Assembly: GCA_016930015.1 (NCBI GenBank)
Contig: JAFGHR010000079.1
Coordinates: 28,904-92,903 of the forward strand
From: Anaerolineae bacterium
GTDB lineage: Bacteria > Chloroflexota > Anaerolineae > Aggregatilineales > Aggregatilineaceae
Length of the DNA stretch: 64,000 nucleotides
Direction: 5' to 3'
Shown here: in pieces, positions 33,991-42,901 of the stretch
Layout of the letters: each line of letters opens with the position of its first letter
Position numbering within the stretch: position 1 is the first letter of the stretch
Program-made: the position numbers and the translations under genes
Notes under the pieces: generated by a model
Told to the model about the DNA's origin: nothing
Database searches by the model: none
What the model saw: only the letters and a program-made list of their open reading frames with translations

Positions 33991-34796
33991 GACGATTCGT
34001 GCTCTGTTTTGTGAAAATCTCCGAAAAGATCGAGTTCAATCGGGCGCACCAGATCAGCCGCCTGACCATCCTGGGCAGGAAAGGTCAAACCGCGCGCCAG
34101 GACAACCGGCAGTCCTTCATCTGCCTGGCCACTCAGCAAGCCCGCTGCGGCGGCCAGTTCATCGCCAAAGCCCGTAACGGTGACTTCCAGCCGGTTGCCG
34201 AACAAGTCCGGCTGTCCGCGCCAATCGCGGAGCGCAGGTAACCCCGCCACGCCAATCGCAAATCCAACCGTCCCCAAACGAAACGGGCGCCCGTGTGAAT
34301 CGGTGATCACGATTCCCGGTGACACGCCCACCAGCCGGTTGATGTCCGCGCGTATCTGGCAAGCCGACCGGTCGGGGTCTTCTGGCAGCAGCAGCACCCA
34401 TTCACCACTTTTCATTCCGACATTGGAATGGTCGATCCCGGCGTTGGCCAGCGTAAAACCCAGCCGGTGACGCACGATCAACACATTACGTCTCATGCGC
34501 GAAATAGCCGTTGATTCACGCAAAATCAATTCCACCAAGCGGGGGTCTTTGTATACGATTTCAGCCACGGCGCGCGCCCGCTCCGAGGGCGTGACTGTGC
34601 TCAGATCGACGTAGCGCCTTTCAGCCTTGGAAATCAGCTTGGAGGTAATAATCAGAATGTCGTTTGTTTGCAGCGTTAACCCTGCCGACTCAAGACCGGC
34701 AATGATCAACCGGGCTATTTCGTCACCCGGTTGAACAAACGGTATATCCGGCAGCGCTGTCAGGGTCAGTTGTGTAAGTTGGGATTTGTCGTGCAC
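33987..34796 (-). CDS. cofE: Coenzyme F420-0:L-glutamate ligase
   Basis: Adds the poly-gamma-glutamate tail to F420-0 using GTP. At 269 aa it matches stand-alone CofE. Motifs: FVQPGDEIARLI, ILIITSKLISKAERRYVDL, STAISRMRRNVLIVRH, ANAGIDHSNVG, LLPEDPDRSACQIRADI and ITDSHGRPFRLGTVGFAIG. The start is a GTG with GGAG just upstream, 1 nt after the npdG stop. The following nitroreductase gene overlaps its stop. Confidence 0.95.
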   Translation of the reverse strand: MHDKSQLTQLTLTALPDIPFVQPGDEIARLIIAGLESAGLTLQTNDILIITSKLISKAERRYVDLSTVTPSERARAVAEIVYKDPRLVELILRESTAISRMRRNVLIVRHRLGFTLANAGIDHSNVGMKSGEWVLLLPEDPDRSACQIRADINRLVGVSPGIVITDSHGRPFRLGTVGFAIGVAGLPALRDWRGQPDLFGNRLEVTVTGFGDELAAAAGLLSGQADEGLPVVLARGLTFPAQDGQAADLVRPIELDLFGDFHKTEHESS

Positions 34797-34797
34797 G

Positions 34798-35478
34798 TTA
34801 CTCCAAACCTGTAATCCGGATTCCGGCGCCTGATACGTTGTAACGCTTATTGATATACAGCAGCACCGGGGTTAATGCCTCAACCGCCACTGCGTTCGCC
34901 AGTGAGCCAGCATCGATTCCGCGCATGCCATCAACAGCGTCGATAAGATGGAATATCTCGGCTTTGGCCTCATCGTCGTCACCACACACGAGCACATCAC
35001 AGTTCACGCTGTGATCAAGGTCCTTCAGATGCACTGCCGAGATGTTTTGAAATGCAGCCACAACGCGTACACCCTCACCTAACAGGGCCTGTGCTTCCAG
35101 CACCGCCGCGATCCCTTCAGGTACATATACGGTCCGGACGGCGGGCGGTTTTAGCGGAACGGTTACATCCACCAAAATTTTGCCTTGAACAGCCTCTTTG
35201 ACCGATTCGAGGATCGCGCGGTGCGCCGCATACGGCACACTGAGCACGGCAACATCGGCCTCGGCGGCGGCGTCCGGGTTACTCTTGCCGCTCACCAACT
35301 GATCACCGAGCACTTCGTTGATTTCGTCCGCTTTGGCCTGCGCGCGCGCTGCATCGCGGGAACCGATCAACACCCGGTAACCGGCGTGTGCCCAGCGCAG
35401 CACCAAACCCGACCCTTCTTTGCCTGTTCCACCCAAAACGGCGATGGTCATCATCTTAGCAGTTTCTTTAGCCAACAA
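34798..35478 (-). CDS. npdG: F420-dependent NADP oxidoreductase
   Basis: Moves hydride between F420 and NADP. The Rossmann N terminus MTIAVLGGTGKEGSGLVLRWA and NADP-contacting IGSRDAARAQAK are clear, followed by DVTVPLKPPAVR and NISAVHLKDLDHSVNCDVLVCGDD. Family members usually start at MTIAV (ATG 35454 or 35451). A TTG at 35478 has a well-spaced AGGAG and is used here; it adds eight or nine residues. First gene of the npdG-cofE-nitroreductase-cofD-cofC unit, 8 bp after ssnA. Confidence 0.92.
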   Translation of the reverse strand: MLAKETAKMMTIAVLGGTGKEGSGLVLRWAHAGYRVLIGSRDAARAQAKADEINEVLGDQLVSGKSNPDAAAEADVAVLSVPYAAHRAILESVKEAVQGKILVDVTVPLKPPAVRTVYVPEGIAAVLEAQALLGEGVRVVAAFQNISAVHLKDLDHSVNCDVLVCGDDDEAKAEIFHLIDAVDGMRGIDAGSLANAVAVEALTPVLLYINKRYNVSGAGIRITGLE

Positions 35479-35486
35479 CCTGTCTC

Positions 35487-36848
35487 CTATGCGTTCAATA
35501 CGTGCTGCGCAAAACTATTGTATCGTTCCCAAACTTCCGGCGCATGGGCCCGCGCTGCCGAGGTGATGGCGTCTTCATCCAGGGTGAGCAGTTGTCGATC
35601 ACGCATCAACACGCGACCGGCCACAATCGTGGTTGTCACCATCGACGCCTCGAAGCCAAACACAATGTGCCACGGCAGATTACCCGCCGTCAGCGGGGTA
35701 AACGGGTGATAGTCCACCAGGATCACGTCGGCGACCGCGCCCGGCACCAGTTTGCCTATAACGTGATCGGCAAAAAACACCTCGGCTAACCGGGCGTTGT
35801 GATCGGTAGCCATGCGGGCGATCGCGTCACCCTGGGCCAGGCGCGGATCGCGGTTAGCGACCTTGTGCAGCAAATAGGCCGCTTTCCACTCCGCCCACAT
35901 GTTGTTGCTGAAACCATCGTTACCCAGCGCCAGCGCCATACCTTCAGACAACATCGTATCAATGGCGGCGGCGCCAACCGCGTTGTTCATGTTCGATCGC
36001 GGCTGGTGGGATACCCATGTGCCGCTTTCACGCAAAACTGCGCGTTCGTGCGCGTCCACGTGAACCGCGTGAGCCACGATCGTTTTAGGTCCCAGAATTT
36101 CCAGGCGTGACAGCCGGTGCACGATCCGTTCGCCGTACTGCCTCAGGCTGTCTTCCTCGTCGGCTTCGTGTTCGGCCACGTGTATGTGAAAACCGGTATC
36201 CAGTCCTCCGGCGGCTGCCGCGCAGTCTTCGAGCGTTTTTTCAGAAAGCGTCAGGCTGGCATGTAAACCAAACGTGGCCGATACCAGCGGGCGCTGGCGA
36301 GAAACCTTCAAAAACCGCACATTTTCGGCAATACCGGCCTGGGCTTTTTCCGGCCCGTCACGATCCGTCACTTCATAACACAAAACAGCCCGCAGCCCGG
36401 CTTCTTCGACCGCGTCGGCGATCACATCCAGGCTGCCATCAATAAAATTTGGGCTGGCGTGATGATCGATCAGCGTGGTTGTGCCATGTTTGATCGCGTC
36501 GATCAAACACACCTGCGCACTGAAGCGCACTGCCTGTTCGTCCAGAGCTTTATCGAGCGGCCACCACAACCGGGCCAGAATTTCCGGAAAATTTTTCGGG
36601 GCAGGGCCGGGGATCGCCATGCCGCGGGCATAAGCGCCGTAAAAATGTGTATGGGCGCAGATGCCGCCGGGCATGGCTAACTGTCCTTGCGCGTCCAATT
36701 GGTCAGCGTCCGGATAACGCGCGATCAGTTCGGCTGATGGGCCAATGTCCTGAATCACGCCATCCGTGATGACCAATGCTCCATCTTGTATCAGGCGGTT
36801 CGGGTCTTCCCAGGTTACTAACGTGGCGTGTGTAATTAGAAGTGGCAT
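35487..36848 (-). CDS. ssnA: SsnA-type putative aminohydrolase
   Basis: A 453-aa metal-dependent amidohydrolase of the SsnA family, found in selenium/purine clusters together with YgfK and YqeB. It has metal ligands in ICAHTHFYGAYARG, the SsnA-typical LWWPLDKALDEQ and TTTLIDHHASPNFIDGSLDV, HIHVAEHEADEEDSL, ILGPKTIVAHAVHVDA, HQPRSNMNNAVG and GNDGFSNNMWAEWKAAY. E. coli SsnA has near-identical landmarks (LWWRLDRALDE, IDHHASPAYIGGSL, RSNMNNHVG). The physiological substrate is thought to be a purine-derived intermediate. It lies between npdG and the conserved unknown 229-aa gene. Confidence 0.93.
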   Translation of the reverse strand: MPLLITHATLVTWEDPNRLIQDGALVITDGVIQDIGPSAELIARYPDADQLDAQGQLAMPGGICAHTHFYGAYARGMAIPGPAPKNFPEILARLWWPLDKALDEQAVRFSAQVCLIDAIKHGTTTLIDHHASPNFIDGSLDVIADAVEEAGLRAVLCYEVTDRDGPEKAQAGIAENVRFLKVSRQRPLVSATFGLHASLTLSEKTLEDCAAAAGGLDTGFHIHVAEHEADEEDSLRQYGERIVHRLSRLEILGPKTIVAHAVHVDAHERAVLRESGTWVSHQPRSNMNNAVGAAAIDTMLSEGMALALGNDGFSNNMWAEWKAAYLLHKVANRDPRLAQGDAIARMATDHNARLAEVFFADHVIGKLVPGAVADVILVDYHPFTPLTAGNLPWHIVFGFEASMVTTTIVAGRVLMRDRQLLTLDEDAITSAARAHAPEVWERYNSFAQHVLNA

Positions 36849-36854
36849 AATTTT

Positions 36855-37544
36855 TTATCCTTCAACTGGCACGTTGACCATCAACGGGCCGCCGTGCGCC
36901 TGAATAGCCTGCAAGATTGAGTGAACGCTCATTTGTACTGCCGACGCCGTATCGTCTACCCGTAACCGGATGACATGCTCACCACTTGCCTCTGCCGTGG
37001 ATGCTATGACCGTGCCCTTTTGACATGTAATACGTATTTCAGCCCCTTTGCGGTCCTCATCACACTCAGCCTCAAAATATCGCTGTGAATGAACACCGTT
37101 ACCTTCGAGCGCATGAAACACACGGTCTACAAAATGATCGGCCTGGCTGTACAGATCGGCCAACACCTGGGCTTGTTCGAAGCGATCCCACGTCGTGTAG
37201 ATGAACGATACCGGACGGCGAGTAGGATTCAGGATGGGTGGGTCTTTGCGGCGCAGTTCGGCGAGTTGGAGCTTATGATAGAGCGTGTCGGCACGGGGAT
37301 GAGCGGCTTCCTCCGGCAGCAAGTCGGCGCGGCGAGCCAGCTCTAACCCCGTGCGTCGTGCATAATAGTGTATTCCGCCGTTCAGTTCATCAAACGCGCG
37401 GCTGAGATAGAACGCAACGTACTCCGCGTGAATACCTTTTTGGGCTTTGCCTTGTGGCACGCGATACCAATGGCCGTATTGGGCCCTGTCCAGGTCACGT
37501 TTTCGGTTGATAACGCCAACCAGCACACGATCCTCAGGATACAC
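36855..37544 (-). CDS. Conserved protein of unknown function
   Basis: A 229-aa soluble protein with no family I can name. The first 110 residues are conserved-looking (RVLVGVINRKRDLDRAQYGHWYRVP, IHYYARRTGLELARRADLLP), with aromatic and basic residues and no membrane segment. I associate a protein of this form with Chloroflexota genomes, from memory and not checked. The GTG start has AGGA 7 nt upstream, and only 6 bp separate it from ssnA, so it belongs to that operon. A nucleotide- or nucleic-acid-related role would be a guess. Confidence 0.7.
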   Translation of the reverse strand: MYPEDRVLVGVINRKRDLDRAQYGHWYRVPQGKAQKGIHAEYVAFYLSRAFDELNGGIHYYARRTGLELARRADLLPEEAAHPRADTLYHKLQLAELRRKDPPILNPTRRPVSFIYTTWDRFEQAQVLADLYSQADHFVDRVFHALEGNGVHSQRYFEAECDEDRKGAEIRITCQKGTVIASTAEASGEHVIRLRVDDTASAVQMSVHSILQAIQAHGGPLMVNVPVEG

Positions 37545-37579
37545 GCTCGCGTCCTACTACTCTTGGTCACCATTGATAG

Positions 37580-38977
37580 CTATTGTGTGGCTCGGTATGC
37601 CAACAGTTTTTCGTCGATTTCTTGCACGACATGCTGTTCAGCTTCCCACCAGTCGGCGTTTTTCTGAGCGTCGAGTTCTGCCACCGTCTTACCCTGCTGC
37701 TCAACCCAGGTATAGTATTTCAGGTTATGCCAGCGAGCGTGATTGTCGGGCGTACCGTCGAAAACCCAATCGGTGCGCAAACCGTGGAACAGGCTGCGGA
37801 CACGCGCAACAGCTTCTATCTCGGTCAGTTCGCCATAATCCCGGCGCATGGCATCCATCACGCTGCCATAACGATCCAGCCCGTCGGTGGCAATCGTGAC
37901 AACCAGGTCATCTTCGCCCATGTTATAGTGTTTAGCCGTCTTAATCGCGCCAAAAATGTTACAGATGCTGCTGATACCCAGGCGAGTCGACAGGTATTCG
38001 ACCATGTCCGGCGCCATCCCGATCTGCTCCACCAGCGCCTTTTTGCCCACTTCTTCATCAAAGAGTTGAAGGCCGAGTTTGCTGTCAATGTCATCAATAC
38101 ACATGACGGCATCCATATTCCGAACGTTGTGAATCCAGGTCACATGTTTATCGCCAATGCCCTGAATATCATGCCCGCCGTAACCATTCAGCGCCAGGGT
38201 GGGGCACTGGATCGGTTCCAGGCCAACGATTTTGTGATCGTACCATTCCTGTTTGAGGCGATCACCGGCGGCGATAGTGCCCGCGCTGCCCATCGCCGAT
38301 ACGTAGGCGGATGCCTTGCCGCCGCCGATCCCTTTTTCTGCCAGCTCTGCCGCCAGGTCAATGATGGTGTTGCCGGTCACGTAGTAGTGAAACCGGTAGT
38401 TGCCCATCACTTCAAACTGGTTGAGGTTGCGCATATTGGGATCACTGGCCATCAACTCGTTAACTTTATCGTAGATTTCTTTTACGTTGCTCTCACAGCC
38501 AGGGGTCTTGATCACGGTGGCGCCATAACGTTCGATCATATCGAAACGCTCCTGGCTCATTTCTTCGGGCAGGATCACCACACTGTTACAGCCCATACGC
38601 CCCGCGACGTATGCGCCGCCGATGCCATAGTTTCCTGTGGACGGCCACAGCAGCGTGTGTTTCCAGGGATCAACATCACCGAACAGCTCTTTTTCCAGCA
38701 GCACCGAATACGTCGCCCCCACCTTATGGCTGCGCGTGGGAAAGTGGATGCTGGTCAATACGGCGATCGGGGTATCTACGCCAGTTAATTCACGCGGCAA
38801 GACAACATATTGAATCTGGTTGTTGATGTCACGCCACGTGATGTTGAACAGGTTAATCGGCGCCAACGGATCGGTTGTACGCGCCTCGTGCGCCCTGGCC
38901 CGAATGTCGGGATCAATCAGGTGCGGATGAAGCATTTCTTCAAAAGTCGGACCAGTAATCAGCTTTCGTTCTGACAC
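37580..38977 (-). CDS. Fold-type-II PLP-dependent enzyme of uncertain substrate
   Basis: A 465-aa beta-family PLP enzyme. The PLP Lys is expected in TRSHKVGATYSVLLEKEL; the phosphate/substrate loop is PSTGNYGIGGAYVAG, and a Gly-rich segment is SAMGSAGTIAAGDRLKQEW. It resembles cysteine synthase/threonine synthase relatives, with an unusually long C-terminal part. It is not a match to 2,3-diaminopropionate ammonia-lyase (YgeX), but its position beside ssnA and upstream of the carbamoyltransferase genes makes an amino-acid lyase of the same pathway possible. GTG start with GGAG 8-9 nt upstream. Substrate unknown. Confidence 0.8.
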   Translation of the reverse strand: MSERKLITGPTFEEMLHPHLIDPDIRARAHEARTTDPLAPINLFNITWRDINNQIQYVVLPRELTGVDTPIAVLTSIHFPTRSHKVGATYSVLLEKELFGDVDPWKHTLLWPSTGNYGIGGAYVAGRMGCNSVVILPEEMSQERFDMIERYGATVIKTPGCESNVKEIYDKVNELMASDPNMRNLNQFEVMGNYRFHYYVTGNTIIDLAAELAEKGIGGGKASAYVSAMGSAGTIAAGDRLKQEWYDHKIVGLEPIQCPTLALNGYGGHDIQGIGDKHVTWIHNVRNMDAVMCIDDIDSKLGLQLFDEEVGKKALVEQIGMAPDMVEYLSTRLGISSICNIFGAIKTAKHYNMGEDDLVVTIATDGLDRYGSVMDAMRRDYGELTEIEAVARVRSLFHGLRTDWVFDGTPDNHARWHNLKYYTWVEQQGKTVAELDAQKNADWWEAEQHVVQEIDEKLLAYRATQ

Positions 38978-39108
38978 GTTGAATACTCCTATGGACCATC
39001 ATTAAATGGGCAGCGTTCCGGTCAGGCCGTTGTGACAAAACAGCGCATCACACGCAGTGACGGAAGGCCGCTCGTTCGGAAAACTCAACCACTACGCCAC
39101 CCCGCCCA

Positions 39109-39369
39109 TTAGCGGGTTTCATCTGATTCATCATCGAGTGCAATCTGTCGTTCTAATGCTTTCATCTGGTTATAGATTGTGTCACGCTTGTACGCGAGAC
39201 GCCGGTAATGATCGTGGTCTTCGGCTGACATGTGCTCTGTAGCACCGTCATGACGTGACAACAGCCCGTCGATTTCTTCGTCCAGCGCCTCATATTCCAA
39301 GACCGTTTGCCGGTATCTTTGTACCAGATCAATATCATCCGGTGTGTTTGGTTGAAGATTATCTGTCAC
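39109..39369 (-). CDS. Small acidic coiled-coil protein, unknown
   Basis: An 86-aa hydrophilic protein with helical, heptad-like segments (YRQTVLEYEALDEEIDGLLS, KRDTIYNQMKALERQIALDD). No recognised family. The start is GTG 39369 with a GAGGAGG stretch about 10 nt upstream. It lies between the PLP enzyme and the GT2 gene, all on the minus strand. It could be a binding or regulatory protein; support is only open frame, ribosome site and strand. Confidence 0.55.
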   Translation of the reverse strand: MTDNLQPNTPDDIDLVQRYRQTVLEYEALDEEIDGLLSRHDGATEHMSAEDHDHYRRLAYKRDTIYNQMKALERQIALDDESDETR

Positions 39370-39452
39370 AGACCCCGCACCTCCTCACCCGGTTGCTGTG
39401 GGTGATTCGCTAGAAGGAAAATGAAGTGCTGAATAACCGCCACCGTACCCTA

Positions 39453-40427
39453 TTACCTGTTCTGGTCAGCATTATTTCCAGCGAGAGACGCTGTTTCCCA
39501 CACTTCCGACACAATGTACAGTGGACGCCGGCGGACCTCATCATAGATACGCGCGATATATTGCCCCATGACGAAAAAGAAAAAAAACTGAAACGAACTC
39601 ATCAGCAGGACCACAATCAGCGTGGTTGCCTGCCCCTCAAACACCAGCTCACCGGTTGCCAGGCGCAAAAACGCAACAACCGGCACCGCCAGCACGGCGA
39701 TTAACCCCAGTACCAGGCTGGCATAGATCGCCACCTGGAGCGGGAAATACGAAAACCCGGTGATTGCATCCAGGGCAAACCGTATCATTTTTTTGAGTGG
39801 ATACTTGGTTTCACCGGCAAACCGTTCCTGACGCACGTAGTACACGCCGGTCTGGCGAAATCCAACCCAGCTTGTCATCCCCCGGATGAAACGATTGTGC
39901 TCACGCATTGTGTTGATGGCATCAATAACCTGCCGGTCCATCAAGCGAAAATCGCCCGTATCCAGGGGAATATCAACGTCTGTAATCCGGTAAATCAGCC
40001 GGTAGAACAGCTTGGCGGTGAGTCTTTTGAAAACGGATTCACCTTTTCGCTCAGAACGCACGGCATAGACGACGTGATACCCTTCGCGCCACTTCTTGAG
40101 CAGGTCCGCGATCACTTCTGGGGGGTCTTGCAAATCGGCGTCGATGATCACAACGACATCACCACGCGCATAGTCCATGCCCGCCGTCACGGCATTCTGG
40201 TGGCCGAAATTCCGCGCGAAGTTGATCGTGCGCACCCGTTCATCCCGCGCGACAATGTCGCGCATTTTCTCGGCTGAGCCGTCAAAGCTGCCATCATTGA
40301 CCATGATCAGTTCCCATGGTTCGCCGATTTGATCCATCACCTCGGACAACCGGCGGTACAGCTCATCAATAACCGGTTCTTCATTATAGACGGGTGCAAT
40401 GATCGAAATCACAGGTTTGGTAGACAT
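39453..40427 (-). CDS. GT2 family glycosyltransferase, DPM1/GtrB-like, with two membrane helices
   Basis: A 324-aa polyprenyl-phosphate hexosyltransferase-type protein. The GT-A domain has SIIAPVYNEEPVIDELYRRL and the DXD-like VVIIDADLQDPPEVI, and the motif VRSERKGESVFKRLTAKLF. Two C-terminal transmembrane helices (about 230-260 and 268-295) anchor it in the membrane. GAGG lies 5 nt before the ATG. It likely makes a lipid-linked sugar, which could serve the GT-C enzyme at 27.5-30.1 kb. It interrupts the metabolic genes on both sides. Confidence 0.9.
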   Translation of the reverse strand: MSTKPVISIIAPVYNEEPVIDELYRRLSEVMDQIGEPWELIMVNDGSFDGSAEKMRDIVARDERVRTINFARNFGHQNAVTAGMDYARGDVVVIIDADLQDPPEVIADLLKKWREGYHVVYAVRSERKGESVFKRLTAKLFYRLIYRITDVDIPLDTGDFRLMDRQVIDAINTMREHNRFIRGMTSWVGFRQTGVYYVRQERFAGETKYPLKKMIRFALDAITGFSYFPLQVAIYASLVLGLIAVLAVPVVAFLRLATGELVFEGQATTLIVVLLMSSFQFFFFFVMGQYIARIYDEVRRRPLYIVSEVWETASLAGNNADQNR

Positions 40428-40524
40428 ACAAGCCTCGAACAGACGTGTCTATTACTCATTGTAACCAATCGTCGGGCGGGGCGCGATAGTGATTCTGGCA
40501 CGATCACACCACGCTCGCATGATG

Positions 40525-41784
40525 TTATTTGACCATAGGCAGTCCTAACGCCGCACGCGCTTTCTCGACCTCGTTGATGTCCGGTGCCACCGGATACCCG
40601 GACCCGGCAACCCGCATCGCGCTTTTGATGTCTTTGAGTCCATTACCGGTCGCCAACAAAACGGTCTGTTCGTCTGGTTGGATGTGGCCCGCCGAGATCG
40701 CAGCCTGTGCGCCAGCATAGGCCGCCGCCGCCGCAGGTTCCGCAAAAACCCCCGATTGGCGCGCCAGCAAGGGGATCGCGTCTAAAATCGCGTCGTCCGG
40801 CACGGTTACAAAAGCGCCGCCAGTCTCACGCACGGCTCGCACAGCCTTCACACGGTCACGGGGCAGATCAGCGGCGATACTGTCGGCGACGGTCTGCGCA
40901 TTGATCGGTTTCATGGTGGCAGGATCGCCACCTTGCTGCCATACCTTGTAACAGGCGGCGCTGCCCTCGGCTTGAACACCGATCAGGCGTGGCACCTTGT
41001 CGATCCAGCCGAGCGCCAGCAGATCACAAAAACCCTTGTGTACACCGCTGATGATGTTGCCGTCACCGACGCTCACCACAACCACATCAGGCGCCTGCCA
41101 GCCAAGCTGCTCCGCGATCTCGTAGGCAACGGTTTTTTTGCCTTCCAGCGTATAGGGATTCATGCCCGTGTTGCGGCAGTACCACCCGTAGCGCTCGGAA
41201 GCTTCAACCGCCAGGTCAAACGCGGCGTCATAGTTCCCCTGCACCAGCAACACGTGCGCACCGTAAATCAGCAGTTGGGCGATCTTCGCCTCAGGGGCGG
41301 ACGCGGGCACAAAGATCACAGCCGGTAACCCCACACTGGCAGCTAACCCGGACAGCGCCGCCGCTGCGTTGCCGGTGCTGGCCGTGGTCACCACTTCGAT
41401 ACCCTCAGCCATCGCACGCGCAACAACCAGGGCGCTGGCACGATCTTTCAGGGAGCCGGTAGGGTTGCGCCCGTCATCTTTCACCCAGACGTGATTTAAC
41501 CCCAACGCCGATGCGGCACGGGGGGCTTCATATAGCGGAGTCCAACCCACTGCTAGCGGCGGCACATCGGCAGCAGCATCCAGCGGCAGCAGCGAACGGT
41601 AGCGCCACATCGACGGCTCAGCACTGGCGCTGATCGCGCCGGGGGATGTTATCTCCCGCAGGCGCTCGTAGTCGAACAACACGTCCAATGTACCAGCCGG
41701 TCCACACCTGGGACAGGTGTAAGTCACGTCATCCGGCGAATAGCTGGTCCCGCACAGCACACAACGGAGTTCACTAACCATCAT
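40525..41784 (-). CDS. thrC: Threonine synthase-like PLP enzyme
   Basis: A 419-aa fold-type-II PLP enzyme of the threonine synthase family, with a zinc-ribbon-like N terminus (CVLCGTSYSPDDVTYTCPRCG), the PLP-Lys motif NPTGSLKDRAS, TTASTGNAAAALSGLAAS and VVVVSVGDGNIISGVHKGF. It converts O-phosphohomoserine to threonine if it is a true ThrC. No homoserine-pathway gene lies nearby; it is 11 bp downstream of carbamate kinase in a catabolic island. A different beta-elimination substrate therefore deserves consideration. Confidence 0.82.
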   Translation of the reverse strand: MMVSELRCVLCGTSYSPDDVTYTCPRCGPAGTLDVLFDYERLREITSPGAISASAEPSMWRYRSLLPLDAAADVPPLAVGWTPLYEAPRAASALGLNHVWVKDDGRNPTGSLKDRASALVVARAMAEGIEVVTTASTGNAAAALSGLAASVGLPAVIFVPASAPEAKIAQLLIYGAHVLLVQGNYDAAFDLAVEASERYGWYCRNTGMNPYTLEGKKTVAYEIAEQLGWQAPDVVVVSVGDGNIISGVHKGFCDLLALGWIDKVPRLIGVQAEGSAACYKVWQQGGDPATMKPINAQTVADSIAADLPRDRVKAVRAVRETGGAFVTVPDDAILDAIPLLARQSGVFAEPAAAAAYAGAQAAISAGHIQPDEQTVLLATGNGLKDIKSAMRVAGSGYPVAPDINEVEKARAALGLPMVK

Positions 41785-41795
41785 GCTTCTTCATC

Positions 41796-42749
41796 CTATC
41801 CACTGGTCGGAGTGATCACCGTGCCGGTTTCACCGCGCAGCGCCCGCGCAATGTTTTCCGGATTGGTGATAAGCGCCTTGGGGCCACCTTTTTCGAGAAA
41901 CTCAACGACTGCTTCCATTTTGGGCTTCATGCTGCCCGGTGCAAAGTGCCCTTCGGCCAGGTATTGTTTGGTTTCGGCCAGGGTCATGTGATCAAGGTCT
42001 TGCTGCTGGGGTGTATTAAAATTCAATGCCACTTTTTCGACCGCTGTCGAGATCACAAACAAGTCCGCTTTCAAACCTGTCGCCAGCAAGCTGGTGCCGC
42101 GATCCTTGTCGATCACGGCATTAATGCCGCGTAAGCAGCCATCCTCATCACGTATCACAGGAATCCCGCCGCCGCCGACACAAATGATAACGAAATTCTT
42201 TTCAACCAGCGTATTAATCGCGTCGAGCTCGATGATATCAATGGGAATAGGCGACGCCACCATGCGACGATAACCGCGTCCGGCATCTTCAAGCACCGTC
42301 CATCCCTGCTCGATAAATTTCTGGGCATCTTCTTTTGTCATAAAACCGCCAATACCTTTGGACGGGTTTTCGAATGCAGGATCGTGACGATCAACAAGGA
42401 CTTGGGTGACCACCGTCGCCACACCGCGCCGGATGCCAGCCGCGCGAAGCTGATTGTTGAGCGCCTGCTGCAACATGTAACCGATGCTGCCCTGCGTATC
42501 CGCGCCAATAACATCCATCGGCGTTGTGTGAACTTCTGGCGCCGCCAGTTCGTTACGGCGGAGAATGAATCCAACCTGCGGGCCATTGCCATGTGTGATC
42601 ACTACACGCCAACCAGCCAGCATCATGTCCACAATATGGCCTGCTGTTTCATAAACAGCGTCCCACTGGTGTTCGATTTGAGGCTTGTTTTTGTTTTTTA
42701 TAAGCGAGTTGCCGCCAATGGCAATCACTGCTGTTCTTGCTGAAGGCAT
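41796..42749 (-). CDS. arcC: Carbamate kinase
   Basis: Makes ATP and carbamate (then CO2 and NH3) from carbamoyl phosphate and ADP in catabolic settings. The 317 aa carry VIAIGGNSLIKNKNKPQIEHQ, THGNGPQVGFILRRNELAAP, the variable lobe, VIVCVGGGGIPVI-like IICVGGGGIPVIRDEDG and DKDRGTSLLATGLKADLFVI. E. coli YqeA in the ygeW-hyuA cluster is the counterpart. Adjacent to it are two carbamoyltransferase genes that could supply carbamoyl phosphate by running in the phosphorolytic direction. Confidence 0.95.
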   Translation of the reverse strand: MPSARTAVIAIGGNSLIKNKNKPQIEHQWDAVYETAGHIVDMMLAGWRVVITHGNGPQVGFILRRNELAAPEVHTTPMDVIGADTQGSIGYMLQQALNNQLRAAGIRRGVATVVTQVLVDRHDPAFENPSKGIGGFMTKEDAQKFIEQGWTVLEDAGRGYRRMVASPIPIDIIELDAINTLVEKNFVIICVGGGGIPVIRDEDGCLRGINAVIDKDRGTSLLATGLKADLFVISTAVEKVALNFNTPQQQDLDHMTLAETKQYLAEGHFAPGSMKPKMEAVVEFLEKGGPKALITNPENIARALRGETGTVITPTSG

Positions 42750-42901
42750 TTTCCCCGTTCCTTTACCTGAACTTCGTGTTCCTATATTTGCAATCTACCA
42801 ACACCGGATACGAAAGCCGACCTCTCCGGCGTGTCCGGTTGATCGGCTTATCAGTTCATACACGCGCGAACCAAAAAAGTCGCGCTTACGGCTCACATTC
42901 C

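Noticed and set aside
37583..38788. 401-aa plus-strand open frame opposite the PLP enzyme
   Set aside because: Shadow of a clearly conserved gene, no ribosome site and no recognisable domain.
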